Shown here in pieces: positions 25,901 to 40,900 of a DNA stretch of 64,000 nucleotides (positions within the stretch are counted from its first letter, which is position 1; the number at the start of each line of letters is the position of its first letter). Source of the stretch: Lichenostomus cassidix (Eukaryota > Chordata > Aves > Passeriformes > Meliphagidae). The position numbers and the translations under genes were made by a program. The notes beneath the pieces are model-generated. The model saw only the letters and a program-made list of their open reading frames with translations. It was not told where the DNA came from and ran no database searches. The stretch covers positions 15,219,122-15,283,121 of the forward strand of contig CM039180.1 in the NCBI GenBank assembly GCA_008360975.2. Reading direction: 5' to 3'.

Positions 25901-28900
25901 TTTGAGCTGCTTGTTTTTTTTATGGTATACATGCTGAGATAGCATCACCCAAAATGTATAAATTTAAAAAAAAACAAACAAACCTGCTTTACAGATGTTA
26001 TTTCTGTTATATAAGAATATTAGATGGACTCTGTATAATTCACTGTCAAAAGGAATACACACCTGATCATCTTGGTTTGTGTGTCTGACAAGATACCGTA
26101 GAAAATCAAATCTGGAGCATTTCCGAACTAGAATGAGGTCTGCTGAACCATCTGCCAAATGAGCTGCTGGGGAAAGACCTTTTGGACTTCGTGGACAAGC
26201 ACAGCTCATATTTACTGCATTAATGGCTAGGAACTTCCCTTTTATAATCTTCCATTCTTCTTCACCTTCTGAAACACATCAATAAAGACGTGGAGATAGG
26301 TAACCATTTGATCTACTTAAAAGAACACTATAAAGCAAGCCACTGGCAACTTAAAAGTCTTCCCTGGGCATATTCATGTACTTTCAATAAATATTTAAAA
26401 TAAACTACATTAAAAAATTACATTTTTAAGTATCTGTTTTTCACACACTAACAGAGAAAGTTGCTTTCTCCCATCAGAGACTGTGACTATCTCCCAAAAC
26501 TGCTTGCCTGTTCTGGCATATGCATGTCAAATTCAGGATCAGTGCTATTTGGGCAAACCTGCAAAGACATAGGAAGGGAAAAGACAGAGGCAAGTTACAA
26601 CTCTTGTGTGAAAGTTCAGAGGGATTAACTTTTTTAAATTCTGTTTTTGCTCTTCAACTTGTTAATCTTAACTAAGAATGCAAAGATCGTAGTTTAGTAT
26701 TTGGTTTCTAAAGCAATATTCCTTTTCTTCCTCAATGCTACAAATTAATATTTAAAAAAGACAAAGGGAAGAGATGACTCAGGGTGCAGCAAGGACCAGC
26801 AAGTGGCAGATCAGGAACCTGATCATCCCAGCCCGAAATGTCTGAAGATTTGAACTGTTAATAGAGTTAAATGTTCCTGGGTCTAAATCTTCAGAGATTT
26901 CTGGAAACAACACAAAGCCTGTTTTCAACCCTGTGAAACTCTGTTGAAGATTACATCTAGACTGAGCTTAAACATGTGCTGGCATCGATACTACCAGGAT
27001 GCAAAGGAATTTTTTAGAACAAAGAAGCATTGGCAAGCAATGCATTGTTACCTAAACTGTATTTTCTTGAATATGGATAAAAATAGATAAAAAATGCCTT
27101 TGCATTATTATATTACACATAATTGTCTTCCTTATCACAATAAGAAAAAGCAAAAAAGCAGCCATAACACTCTTTTCTCCTACCAATCTAAATGGATTCA
27201 TTTCAAATGAACAATTCCACAGACATAATGACTGCAGAATAGATTATGGACATACATGTTGTTCTAAGACTGGAGTTCAGGAGTGAAGTGCCATTAGGGG
27301 TAAAATTAAGGAGTGAACAAAAAATGCTGAAGTTTGTTTGGGTAAAGAAGGTAGAGGTTTTGAGCAATGTTAACTGGTATGAACTTGAAAATCTAACATT
27401 ATTCAGTTCCCCACATTTCAGTTAAATTACAGTGATTTTCAAGGTGTTTTTCTGACATGACTAAAGACGATGATCATGCTATATATTGCATGTTCTGAAA
27501 TTCTGATATTCCTTACTGTCTCAATTTTAGGAACTTCACATTTACGTTAGAGAATCAGTATTACAATTGCCTAGATTATTTTTAACCTAAAGTCTAAGAT
27601 GCATTCATTTTGAATTGACCTGTTCCAAGCTCTATACATCAGAAGAAAAAGAAAAAAAAAATATTTCCAAAGTATTCTGTAGTTGTTCTTCACTCTTTGA
27701 ACTTTTCTGATTTCCTGGAATTTTTATTCATTGAAACTTCTTCCTATCCACTCTCCAGTAACAAGACCAAGAAAAACAGAACTCCAAGAAAAAACATGTA
27801 AGATCATAATGTGACAAAAGACTTAGAGAAAACAAAATATTTTATTGTAGTTTTTCCATCTAGACTACCCCCTTTATCTCTTGGGAAACAAATCAGAAAT
27901 GGCAAGAAAAACCACAGTTTTTAAATTCAACATTTTTGCTTCATTTGCCACAGTGCTTTTTAGTATTGCCTGCTTTACTGCTGATCTTTTTATGTTGCTT
28001 TCAAACAGGACATTACTGAAAGAAGTAATTTAAATCAGATTCAAAATGTGCATCTTAAGAGAGATGAGACAAACCTAAATGTCAGACTACAGAATGACTG
28101 TTCAGGCTGCAGGCAAATGACAAGACCCTGCTCTGAGATGAAGGTAACTGAACAGAACATAAACTACTGGAACTGGAAACAACAGGCATTTTCTGATACA
28201 CAAACAACAAATTTAAAACAATGCCCTTTACTGATAAATCCTTTTGCTGTTTCTCTGAGAAGCATTAGTAATTTAGTCATCGGTGCATCTAGATATGTAT
28301 TAACATTTTAAGTATGCTCACTGCAGTAAATAAGTCTCAAAATCCTTAGGGTAAAATGCTTATTTATGTTTCTGTAATAGATGGTTTTCATCTGGTATAA
28401 ATTTCAGCATGTCATATTCAAGAACACCTTCACTGTTAAAACTAAGAACAAAGTCAGGGTATTAATCACATTTGAAATGAATGACTGTTTTCATAACCAT
28501 TTTGCAGTGTGTATCAGTGTAACAGCACAAATTATTTGCTCAAAATATCTTTCCTACCGGAGGGCAGTCATAAGCAGGGAGTGCCTAAATGGCACTCATT
28601 TTAACTGCCTATTTTGTACATACACTGCAAGCTGCTGAAGTCAGCATAAAGTACTAACACTCAACATTTTCTCAGCACATGCACAGAAACTTCTGCACAA
28701 TACAAAGAAATGTGTTCAGGAACAACCAATCAAGCATCCTTCTAAACTTATCTGAATCATACACAGACCCAGTAGGCACAATGCAAGAGTCAGCCAAGAC
28801 ACCCTGCTGAGTGAAAAGCTTGTCTAAAGTGGAGACTTAAAATCCTTTCTATTGTGAATGAGAAGTAGCTGACTGTATTGTTTCCTTACCAGTACTGCAT

Positions 28901-31900
28901 GGAGAAGAGACTGGACTGCAAAGAAAGCCAGCTACCAGAAGCAGAATGGATTAAACAATATCCTACATAATCAGCTGCTTAATGTCATGTGCAATGTTGG
29001 CTAAAACTGTCTTGATTGCTAACTAACTTGTAGCTTTCTAGTAGCTCTTTTGCTGGATGAAAGGTAACAAAATGGCAGATTTAAAAACTAAACCAACCAA
29101 CAAAAAAACACCACACACAAAGGTGAAGAAAACCAAATAAAAAATCCCAAAACCAAAAGAGGTTTGCAATTTCTTACTACTATTATTTCTCAAAAAGACA
29201 GATTCTTTTTTATCAAGAAACCTACTGTCACATTTATATTATTATTTATACCCATTATTTATACTCTATAAAAATTTCTTTAGCTGAATCTGGGCATAGA
29301 TTAAAATATCCCAAGAAATATTCTGATTTGGCCACCTCTTGACTGTATCAAAGATCTGAAAGCAGCAGCTGGGATGAAAGCACTAAACATGTGTAACTGG
29401 AATTTAAGTTGCACAGGAATCTTTATGTTACCAACGAATCTCCACAGTATGATGATCTACAGGCTACACCCTCCTCTCAGGCAATTGTAGAGAATGATAA
29501 GGTCTCCAGAGCCTCCTTTTCTACAGGCTAAACACCCCCAGCCCCCTCAGCTGCTCCTTACAGGACCAGTGCTCCAGACCTTCTCCATCTCTGTTGCCCT
29601 TCTCTGGACACACTCCAGCCCCTCAATGTCCTTCTTAAAGTGAGTGGCCCAAAACTGAACACAGGGTTCTAGGTGTGCCCTCACCAGTGCTGCACAGGGG
29701 AGCAATGACACTTACACATGTTTTCTGTAAGCTGAAAGAAACAATGGATTGTCTAGTAACACAGAATGTTTAAAAAACCAAAATACACACACTTGAAGTG
29801 ATATATTGTGAAAAATAATAATTTGCATAATACTATCACAGTTTACATTTTTGACAAATTACCTTCATGTTTTAATCCACATTCCTTCTGCTGTTCTGCC
29901 AGCTGTTTCTCACTTTCCTTGCAAATGTAACATCTAAAAATAAAAATACAATTCAATTCCTGAAAAACCTCCACTATTATTAATTTCAACCTTTTTATTT
30001 TACCCAGTCATTACAGGACCTTCCCCCATCACAAGATGCAGCATAGCACTGCCAACCCCCATGTGGCATGAATCACTGCAGGCAGTGCAGTTATTTAAGT
30101 ACAGTTTGGAGATTACTGGATGTCAGAGGTAACAGCAGCACAGAGCCATGAGATCACATAGGTTAGAAGAGATTTCTGATCGGATCAAAGTTGGTCTCAC
30201 AGGAGAGCTCAAAGTTGCCCTTACAGAATCAGGATATTCAGTGTCTTATTCAGTTGAGTTTTGAAGATCTGCAAGGGTAAAGTCCACAGACCTCTGGGCA
30301 CCTTGTTCCAACATTTGACTGCTCTAACAGTGAAAGACACTGACATACTGGAAACAGTCCATCTCACGAGTGTTGAGTGCAGGGGAAGAGTAATTCCTGA
30401 CCTGTTGACTTCCCTTCTGCTTAGAAAACTCAATGTACGGTGGGCTTTCCTTGCTGCAAGGACATACTGCTAACTCAGGTACAGCTGATGCCCACGAGGA
30501 TTCCAAAGTTCCTTTTGGCAGAGCTGCCTTCCAGCCAGTCAGTGCCTACTGTTACATGGGACTACTCCACCCCAGGTACAGGACATTCACGTCTCCTGAA
30601 ATTCAGGAGATTCCTGTCACCCATTTCTTTAGCCCACCAAGATCCCTCTGAATAGCAGCACTGACTTTCAACATAAACCACTCCTCCCAGTCTGGCATCA
30701 TCCATAAAACTGCAGAGAGTGCACGTTCTGAGACTGTCCCAGTCATTCCTAAGGATGTCACACAGTATTAGTCTCAATATTCCCAAGAGATACCATTACT
30801 AACTGGCTGCCAGCTGGACTTGGCATTCACAGCCTTTCTACTAGTCCAGCCAGTTTCTAACCCACCCACTTACCTACTCCACACCTCACCAACTTGGTTT
30901 TAATCCTATCACAGGAAACAGGACCAAAGGTCTTGCTAAAGTCAAGATATGTAACATCCACTGTTTCCCCTTCAGCCAGGAGCCTGATACTGTATGTCCT
31001 GGGGGGAGACTACGTTAGTGAAAAAGGGAGTAAAGGGGCACTTTTGCAGCCTACTGATATATCTTATCATATGTTCCCCATGCTAATAAGCAGCAGGCCC
31101 ACAGTTCCTTCAGCCTTTTGTTATGATTGGTATATTTAAATAATCCTTTCATAAGAAGCAACACCCTTCACATCCCTCACTGATTTCAACTCCCCCTGGG
31201 CTTTGGCTTTCTCAATTTCATTCCTGCATGTTTAAGCAATGTCTTTGGTGTTCTTCCAAAGTAACCCATTCCACTTTTGCCTTCTCTTTACTACTCAATT
31301 CCTTGCTCATCCAAGTTGCTTTTCTTTTTCCTGGGTATTCAAATTTCTGCATATCAGAATGGACTATTCTTGTACTTTGAGGAGGTACCAACTAACTCTC
31401 CTCTATGCACTCCAGGACAGTCTCCCACGGAATCTTGCCAAGATCCCCAAATAAACCAAAGTCCAGGGCTGCAATTCTACTTTTTGTCTTGTTTACTTCT
31501 CTCAGAAGTTAAAACTCTGTAATTTCACAGTCACCACTGCCAACACTGCCCTCAACCATCACATCCCCACTTCTTATTTTCTGTAACAAGACTGGCAGAG
31601 CAGTTGTTCTAGCCAGCCTGTCAATCACCTGCATGATCAATGTCATTACCACACTCCAGGATTCTCCTAAATTGCTTGTGCCTGCCCTATTACCCTTCCA
31701 GCAATTATCAGGAAGTAAAAAATCCCCTGTGAGGCACCAGGCATCCTTTACTATATTACTGAGACCTCGATGACAGCTTCCTCCCTCTGGAGCTTCCCCA
31801 GCATCAGGACACCTGATGGGTGGGGATAGTTGCTCCAGCTGATACCAGAGACTGCGATCTGTAGTGTGTCACAGCACTAGCACAGCAGTGTTATTGTTTC

Positions 31901-34900
31901 TGGACAAAGTTTGCAGCTCCACTGTATCCTGCTGTTCTGGTTGGTGCTGTAAAAAATACTTTATCCCTGATAGCTAAATTCATATATAAAGAATAATAAA
32001 TACTAGAGCATAACTTCAAGCAGGTGAAAGCAAGGAGAAAGGAAGGAATGCTGTGAAATTAAGGTAGGCCCCCTGACTAAAGAAATAAGTGAAGAATATC
32101 ACATGGAATTTATACAGCATCATAGCAGTATAGAAAAAAACAGGCTAAATAGGCTGCTTCCTGAGAGGACTTGTCCTCAGGACAAGCCATGCCAGCTGTT
32201 GTCATGGCACTAAAACAGCTGCTAAAATTGCTAGATCCAGTTACTATGTGAACACTTGAGAATTTCTGAATTATTATTTCCATTTGTAGAAGCTATGAGG
32301 CATCCAGACTTTTGATTTCTTAGTAGTAACACAGCATAGCACCACCAGCATCTTGTAACTGGGTCCTGTGGTATATTTTGCTTCAGTAAAACTGAGGGAG
32401 GAGAAGAACCAGCTAACAAAATTTTATTAGTTTTTTGTTTAATGACCTGAAAAAATGAGGTGCCCTTTTTAATGAGTCAATAACTTTTTTACAAGCTTAT
32501 CTCTTTTAGAGTAATTGTTTTGATACTAAAACCAACACTTCTGTAACCTCTATTTATGTACAGGTCTTTTCAAATATTTCATACCAAATAGCCAGAGATA
32601 AACACTAGCCTACCCTGTTCTGCAGCTCTCTTTATCTCGTGGAGATCCTTGTGTGTGTTTTGCTGGTTGATAAGCAATTGTTCCTTCATAATAATGATGG
32701 GAAAGAAAAGTCTTGAAGCCTACATAAGAAACACATTATGCAGCATTAAGTCATTGTAAATCCACACGGCAAACATTTCTGCATACATTCCTTAATTTTT
32801 CCTCTTCTTCCTTCTCTAAGGACTGCAAAACAATAGTAGCCCTCCTCAAGCTCAGACCTCTTTTTCTTATAATGTTTTAGACTGTAAGGAGCAAGAAAAT
32901 ACCACAGCACCACTTCAGTTTTTTTAACATTCACCAAAAGTGCCATTATTTCACTTGACATCTTCAAAAACCAACTAAAATATTTAGTTATACATCACTG
33001 CTGAATCTTAACTTGGCCTACACTAAAATTCTCCCCATGCATCTTCTTTCCCTAACACAAGATAAATCAAAGGAGGCAAAAGATACTTTCTACTAGTAAA
33101 GGATTTATCCAAATATCAGGTTACACGACTAAATCACTCATCTCTCTCTAATCAGTGCTAGAATAAGGGCAAAATGAACAATTCATTCCATCAGCTGAAT
33201 GTTCAAGACAGAGGAGTGCCTATCTCTCTTTAGTTACTAAAAATGATTAGGACACAGAGTTACTACTTTTTAGGCCATTTTCAATAGGTGACACATATTT
33301 AACATAACTTTATTGAGGCCACTGTCAATATTAACCCCGAAGTTACAGAGCTTTATATGATGTGATCCAATATACTTGGTGCTACAAGGAGCTTAAAATC
33401 AGATTCAGTCTGCTTCTGATGTTTACAAGCTTCAGAGAAGGTTGGTTTGGAGAGTGTAAATCAACTGCTCCAATATGTTTACATGCTGACAAAAGAATGT
33501 GATAATTATAAAAATTACCTGAGTAGTCGTATCTCATCGGACCCATCCACCGCTTCTTCTCACTGTCTTTCAATATATCTCCATAAAAACCATAACCCAG
33601 CAATGACACGGAGTATTTCAAAAATGTGTTGTTGTGATGTACAGAAGAGACATCCAGAGGCTGACAGTCACCTATGAAGATGAGAAGTGCAAGCATCTAT
33701 TAAGCCTCATTTTATTTGCAGCTGCAAACATGATAGTAACTTTAACACTGCCAAGTCATTAAAAATAAAAAATACATATTGCGTTTACGTCAATCTGTAT
33801 GTCATGAATGCATATACTTCTTACACATGCTGAAAAGGAAAAATAATTTTTAATGCTAATTTAATTTCATTCTTTAAAAGCATTAAACACTAAGTGAGAA
33901 GAAAAGGCTCAGTACACCAAAAATGTATAATGAAGAATTTATATCCCCTTACTCTGAAGCAGTAGGAGGGGATAGAGTTACACAACTATTTTGATTGGAA
34001 AAGACCTTTAAGATCATCAAGCCCTAACATTAACCCAGCCCTGCCAAGCCCACCACTAAACCATCTCCCTAAGTGCCTCATCTACACATCTTCTAAGAAT
34101 CTCCAGGGCTGGTGATCAACCACTTCCCTGGGCACCCTGTGTCAATTGCCACAGCCCTTTCCCTGAGCAGATCAAGGCACTACCTCCTGTACGTCCCCTG
34201 GGTACTACTTAAACCTCTATGTCATACTATCAGAGGATAATTCAAGCTGGAAGGTTTGGTTTCTCACCAAACCTCCCACTCAAAGCGGATTCAGCTATGA
34301 GGTCAGATCAGGTTACTCAGGGCTTATCCAGCCAAATCCTGAAAATCTCTAAGAACAAAGAGTACACCACTTCTCTGATGTCCTCACTGTGCAAGCTTTG
34401 GAGTGATGGTGGGCATTGTGGGGGTGAGTGTTGGTTTTTTAGCTTGTTTGGTATTTTGGTGTTTGGGGTTTTTTTTGTTTCACAGGGAGATTGGACCAGA
34501 TGAGCCACTGTTCTGGGACTTAATAAAACGGATCAAATACTATGATATACTAAAGCCACATCAATCCTAGTCCAAAGGCCTAAGCCCTACAGATGCTGAA
34601 CAGAGTTAATCATAGGTTAATAAGAGAAACACATGTGCAAACCTTTGCAACACCAGATCCTAAAACTGCAACTATTAAATACTCAGTAATGATACCAAAA
34701 GGTACCTTAACTCTAACTTGGCATGGGAACATTGAATTGCCCAGGAAATTTGGACAACTTCCACAAAATACTACTATTCAGACACTTCTCAAGGCTTTCT
34801 ATAAGATAGATATACATATATACAGCGAGAGATATTGTCCAACAACTGATGATGCTTATTGCATTTTAGTATTTTCAAAGGAATGCCAGAATGCCTGAAA

Positions 34901-37900
34901 ACTTTAGCAAAGTTTCAAAATGTTATGATTCCTTGGAAACAGTGAATTACTGTAGAGAAAGAAAGTGATTTTTAACCTCCTGTATTTCAAATTAGAGACT
35001 TAAATCACAGACAAAAACTTGGTATTTCAACTCAGCCATTATGTTCCAATTATATTTTTCATAGACATAAAGAGAGAACTAAATGAAAATAGTATTTTGG
35101 GCTACTTTCACCACTTCAATAACACAACAGCAAACTGCAAACACCCACCTACAATAATATGAAGAGCCGAAGTTACAGGATCAGAAATGCCAACAGTTGA
35201 ATAGCATATGCAATCTGTTGATCCTGAAAAATAAAACACTAGGCATCAATTTGTATCTTTTCAAAATGAATATTATTGGCATAGTCCTCTAAATAAAAGC
35301 ATTATATTCCTTTGGTTTGGTCCTTTCTATTTTATGAACAAAGTAAATATGGGGATACAAACATTACTATTTAAACTGTAACATTCCCCCCCAGTGAGTA
35401 CAAATTATTGCTCTCCATACAAAGTAGAAAATTTTCACAATATAAGCAATAAATATGTAGCAGTTAGTGAAGGGAAGTTAATTTACACTGAAAATTTCAT
35501 TATTACATTATAGATTTTATATCAAATGAGGTAGGCATACATGGATATCCTCTGTTTAAGATTTCTTGCTCATTGAGATCTCATGAAAAGATGAGAAATT
35601 GACTGGTCTGCTGTTTTTTGTGGTACTGATCTAAATTCCAAGGTATCATCTTTCACCAAAAACTTCTGCTTAGTTCTATTATTTGGAAATTAGTAAATAC
35701 TTATTTTCAGGAGTTAGTTTACAGATAGGGTAACAAATAGGTAGAGAGGTACCTTTACAGTCTTGATGCAAAGTACCTACAAGAAGAAAGGGGTGAAGCT
35801 TTAGGTTTCACCTATATGCTGTTTAGAAATGGACAAGTCTACCTGTTCCCTATAAAAAACAAGAGCCTAACGTAGGGATCTGGTTTCTACTCTGCAGCAG
35901 GGACTTGGAACTCAGGTCCAGACATATAGAAGTGTATTTATTGCAACCTAACTCCAAGTTTATCTTACAGTTTCTCCCATCCCTTCCATGAAACTGAATT
36001 CCTTGAAAGTCAAGGCTGGACATCTGAAAAGATAAACTTTGTCCACATACATGTTCACAGATTTCCTTCCAATACACTAGGCTGAAGAGCAGCTCAGATA
36101 GAGCATACTTGATTCTGAGGCCTTATCAAATTGAAATAGAAACTAAAAATGGAGGAATGAGCAACCATTATTTAAAACCCACTTTTGGTTCTTTTTCACT
36201 TTGAAAACAGTCAGGGCATGAGCAATTAAGAACAGGAACAAAAATAATCCTTTCCTCTCCAATTCACTTTTCAGAAAATTGATACCAGTTCCCCTAGCTG
36301 TGAATGGCACAACAGAAGCTTCTACCAAGTGAACATTATGCAGAAATCTGCCACAGTGAACAAGCAGCAGCTCCAGGATCCAATTAAAGAGAATATAACA
36401 GAACTGTAGAACAAAAGAAACAGTGTGACTAAATAGACCTCTTGCTACAAGGCTGAGGTTCAAGATGGTGCAAGTGTACCATTACAGGCATATGCCACTG
36501 CAAGACAGAGGACTCCAGTTTCCCTCAGTATCATAACAGACAAGGTACACAGACAATAATCTCATGTCATATTTAAAGTTTTATACCAGAAAACACTAAG
36601 TGGAGTTCTGAAGCTGAAGCTATACTTTATTGCCAAGTTTTTCAGTTCCATTTTGTCTCCTACACTCATGAACAGAAAAATCTGACTACTTTTGAAAAGA
36701 GAAACAAATAATCACTGAGAAATCTGACCTAAACTTTGACTGCTGAATGTAGAAGTCTAACACTTTACCCAACATTTCCCATTTTTTCCAGATTTATGGG
36801 CATTCTGCTCCTAGAATGGCCTCAATCACACTTGTCTTGATGTAAACAGAGCTTCCCAGTAGTCTTACACTACAGGTGGCAGGAGAAGAGGGGAATTCAT
36901 GCAAGCTACATTTCAACACCAAAGGCTCATCTCTCTATGATCTTCTGTAGTCCATTAAAAGCTGATTCATCTGTTTGGCAATTACGTATGACTTATTTTC
37001 ATTTCTGTTCATTAACTAGCAAGGAAGGGCTAAAATTAAAACTGAAGTCTGAAATTAATTCTGAGATCCTAAAATGGGAGACTGGGGAAGACACCTACAG
37101 TTTTTACCAAGTGCCTTTCTCAGACATGAGAACTACAAACTACAAACAGTAAAACACTGTTTTTTTTTTCTCTTAGAGCTGGTAGTATGGAGCTAGTGAC
37201 CAATGACCTATTCACATGGATGCCCCTATGGCATTCCTCACACACATGCCAAGAGAATGTAACTTGCCACAACACCACACCAAGCATGAACCTAAGCGCA
37301 TTTATTTAAAGGTCACAAAAATGTTCATGATAATTAAGGATTTGAATCCTTTTGAATACTTCTTAACCAAACAAGACTTCTAGACCATTAGGTTGGTCTC
37401 CACTAGATGTGGAATCTGCAACTGCTGAAACAGCACTCTGAACAGATGCATAAACAAACCCACCAAAATCTGGGTTATTTTAACAGTACAAACCTAGTAT
37501 GAAAAGCAGGATTAGAATGTAAATTTAGCTTGAATAATATGCCACGATGAATAGCTTAAGACTGCCAGAGCACTGAGTTCAGGCAAGAAGCTTTCCATAG
37601 AGCATGACTCTTGACTAATGAGGTGGCTATTGTATGCTCTGGCTAAACCAACAGAAAAAATATACACACACTCAGCCAGATTTTCTGTGGGGATTTTTAA
37701 GGGCAACAGCCTGAGTGAAGAAACATAGAAGAGGTTTTTAGGGATTGCAGAGAACTACAGTCAAATGTGAAGAAAGTAGTTGGACTGCTTGCTAATTGGA
37801 CCCTAATTCACTTTACAAAAAAAAAACCTAAAACCCCGTATTTGATATAGAAACAAATTTTTGCATTGGTTTGCTAGTAGAGAAGAAAATCAGCATGCAA

Positions 37901-40900
37901 AGCAATGAGTGAATTTCAGGTTAAGACACTTCGACACAGCTATATGTATGCATCCTCCACTGCAGACAGTACATGAAAGCTTCTGTTCTGGTCAGGGACA
38001 TCTTGTCAGGAAGAGCTGATGGCAACTTCAGCTTGAATACTCACTTCACTGTGTGTGAGTCCTTCAGTACTCACACACAGGCCTCAGTGAAAGGGACTTG
38101 GGAGGCAAGACATCTGCACATGACAAGCAGATGCAACAGAAGATGAACAGGCTCTGCTGACCCCATGGACCAGATGGCCCCTGGTATGAGGTTAGATGCC
38201 ATCTCACTTGCAGACACCAAATGAGCAGGAAAATTTGAGTGCCAGTTTCTAACTGAAACTTACCCGAAGGAGATTAATTCCTGTACCTAAAATGCCACCA
38301 ACCACCACAGATCAAGTGCTGCAGATTACTCTGCTCGTCCTCCAACTCCTACTCTAGTACTACCATCATCTTGCATAGGGCCAGCACATTTCAACGATGG
38401 TGGCACCACACCACCACACCATATGTAGATGCTGAATGTCTGAATTCTCCCAGCTAAAAAAGCTCTCATCCCAGATACTTTGATATTAAGAACTCACTGA
38501 AAACATGAAGGATGTAGAGGGCACAACAACTTGTCTTTGTTAAAGCAAGTATAATTATTCTCAATCTCTACCATCCATTACTCATTTTGCCAGAAGTCTG
38601 TTTTTTATTAGGAGGTATCATACAATCACATAGTTGTTATACAGGCAAGTTGTCTGTGTTCTTTTCCTCCCCAAATATGAAAAATGCAATCTTTCATACA
38701 AATACATTTAATGATTTAAAAATTATGAAGGAAATATTTCCTTTTAATTAATCACAAGGAAGAATGATCAAGCTATTTATTAAAGAGCATGTACTCCACA
38801 TAAGTAAGTTTTGCTAAAGCAATATTAAAGAAAGCAAAGTGATGGACTGCATTACACAGAATGTACTACAGCTAAATGACCAGATTTCCCCTTTGCATGT
38901 GAACATCGCCAGGTATTTTTGAGTAGACAAGTCATGCAAAAAGGTACACTCAGACACCACAAGTTAAAATTAGTCACAAAACAAACTCAAGTGGTTAGGC
39001 AAAACCAGGTAATTTGATGGTTTTATGGAAGAGTTCATGCCATTGATCGGTGGACCAACAACAAAAAGTCAAAGTGCTAGACTAAATATCTGAAACGTAA
39101 TCAGACTACTAACTTACAACTAAGGTTTCTTAAACCAAAACACATGTGGTGTGGGCTACAAGTATTTGGTTTTGTGCTTTTATTGATGGAAAACTAAACA
39201 ACTTACAAACAACTGAAGAATTAAACTAAGCAGGTGACAGAAACAAGTCAGCTAGATGTTGATCCTATGGAAAACAGTGAATTTAATAAAGAAATAGAAA
39301 TACTTTTAGAGCTCATGAGCAGTGCTTCATGTGAAATACTCTTGACGGGGGCATGTTCTCCCATGGCACATACAGAATCCTCAGACAAATCTGTATTTGT
39401 GGTGAAAACAGGTAGAATGGCTACTTCAGTGGGGGCCCAATATTTGTGCAGTGTTTTTGTGAATCCATAATCCATGCAGTCATTGCACAGACAAAATGTC
39501 AGGTAAGTCACCCTAGGGACAGTAACTGCATGCTCTTGGGTCAAACAGTATTTAATATTATGAAAAAATCTAGAAAATTACTTTTCTGAGAAGTGATTTT
39601 AAAATGAGAAGGAGCTGGCACATTCAAAAGTAATGGGGAGAAGCTAATGCTATAGAGAGAGATGAAGTGTCTAGGCTTACACCCCTGTACCTCCTTGAAG
39701 TTTTATATATCTTCCTTTCTGCATACAGAAACCAAGAAGTCAAGTTTTGGTAGATAATTACTTCAGCATAAATTCAGTAACACAGAGCAACAAAAATGGA
39801 TTAATCCAACAATGGCAGATTTTAAAGATGAAATTAACATCACAGGAATAAGTAATACTGACTTGTCTCCATGGCAGGCCTACTATATTAAATGCAGTAT
39901 TTAGCCCTAAGACTGCCATTTCAAGAAGTTTAATGGATTTAAAATGCTGGAGGAGGAACATAAAACATGCATTTCAGATTTCAAAGTGGATATACTGAAC
40001 TTTGAAATGAGATGCTAACTAAATGGCAAAGATCATTAAATATTACAAGCATTGTAATTAAGAAGGCTGTGAACAGATCACTTGAAGTAATTAAGCAAGA
40101 AAGACAGCTTTTATTGCTATGCTTTAACACATTTTTAAGATAATTTTTACACTCTAAATGAAAGCAGTATGTCCAATCACACTTCACAACTTGACTGGAA
40201 TCTATTTGTTAAGTTTGTGAATAAATCCTCCGTCTTTTTCCTGTATTACCTTCAGACAGGAAGCTTACACTGTCTTTTGAATTCTTAACTTCTATAGCAG
40301 CCTATCAACAGTCTGATTATAATCACACTGCATCCTTCAATCCTAAATGTTACTGAGCTGACCACCACAAAACAGAGTGATCTGGCAGCACTAGAAGCCT
40401 AAAATCACTATAGTTATTGACTTTGTGTCTATACTTTACTCAATCTTCCCCAGTGCTTAGATTTTTCCCCCCAGGGTGGGATGCAGACTTGTTTTTTGGA
40501 ATCAGTGTAATAGTATTATCCCACAGCACAGAGTGAAGTGGGATTTTTCTTTCCTATCTGTTAAGATCACTGGAGTATTTAACCTAGGTAAGTTTGTTTT
40601 AACTAAAACAGAACAGCAGTTGACAGTTTTATCCTGTTCTGTGCCAAGCAGAATAAGAACAGCAAATTATTTTGGTTTACTCCAGAGGGTATAATTTTAA
40701 TACTAAAACATGTGGATGAAATCTCAGTGTCCAAGCTGTATCAGGAACGATTCTCTGTTTTCAAGTTCTATGGAGACTACAACTTCTCTGAATGCAGTGA
40801 GATTACATGGCTGTATGTGCTTTTAGGCTAGTGGGCAATAACTAGCTTTTAAGGCTGAGAGGAAGAAATAACTAAACAGAGGTTTTCATAGATGCACTAC

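Noticed and set aside
30562..30786. Open frame with [11 protein letters not shown]
   Set aside because: It is the reverse-transcriptase remnant of the CR1 copy in CERK intron 9; neighbouring frames are broken.
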